Source: a virus
Length of the DNA stretch: 20,394 nucleotides
Strand: one strand, 5' to 3'
Virus record (IMG/VR): IMGVR_UViG_3300024344_000163
Location: 1-20,394 of that record
The notes below the pieces were generated by a model. The model saw nothing but the letters and a program-made list of their open reading frames with translations, was not told the origin of the DNA and did not search any database. Shown one piece after another: positions 20,394 through 20,394 of the stretch. The translations under genes were made by a program, and so were the position numbers. Numbering within the stretch: the stretch's first letter is position 1; each line of letters begins with the position of its first letter.

Positions 20394-20394
20394 A

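Overview
The window looks like part of a phage (or prophage) genome that infects a marine picocyanobacterium (Synechococcus/Prochlorococcus). I base this on low-to-moderate GC, very dense packing (ATGA, TAATG and GTGA overlaps), many small unassigned ORFs, and several protein families I recall from marine cyanophages: glycine-rich tail adhesins, 2OG-Fe(II) oxygenases, a phage tryptophan-halogenase-like flavoprotein, a DUF5664-type protein, an HNH nuclease, a CxxC/CxxC mini-ribbon, and the 'DVGGVSA...', 'DIRDIRVWNVRVPEVPDW' and 'KIKDSFAL' families. No capsid, terminase, polymerase or host housekeeping gene is present, so assignment to a phage group is inference.

Layout. 1-3919 (+): two tandem glycine-rich adhesin genes, each followed by a small gene. 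3970-5826 (+): two 2OG-Fe(II) oxygenases (the second a prolyl-4-hydroxylase type) and two small genes. 5881-7458 (+): two unassigned proteins, a lysine-rich mini-ORF without a normal start, and a 58-aa membrane protein with an acidic tail. 7459-7800: an attachment region with the 3' part of a tRNA-Met(CAT) gene, a hairpin terminator, and TGTCCAGTT-type repeats on both sides. 7801-9099 (+): tyrosine integrase. 9100-9693 (-): a three-gene cassette converging on int, led by an excisionase-like winged-helix protein. 9694-9774: a divergent control region. 9775-12729 (+): membrane and secreted phage proteins. 12614-13705 (-): two phage membrane proteins. 13746-15806 (+): HNH nuclease, several small genes and a third oxygenase. 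15784-17983 (-): a tightly coupled DUF5664 / halogenase-like / oxygenase-like operon. 18040-19182 (+): small genes including a lipoprotein and a 27-aa membrane peptide, plus a 150-nt non-coding stretch holding a second att-like sequence. 19166-20394 (-): a degenerate N6-adenine methyltransferase-like gene and neighbours.

How it fits together. The int-attP-xis block is a complete-looking site-specific recombination module for a host tRNA-Met gene. It sits among families I associate mainly with virulent T4-like cyanophages, which makes it the most notable feature. The flanking genes appear to encode host-contact proteins (adhesins), envelope or virion membrane proteins, and tailoring enzymes (four oxygenase-like proteins and one halogenase-like flavoprotein) whose substrate cannot be read from sequence. 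All family names come from motif recognition and memory; no searches were run.
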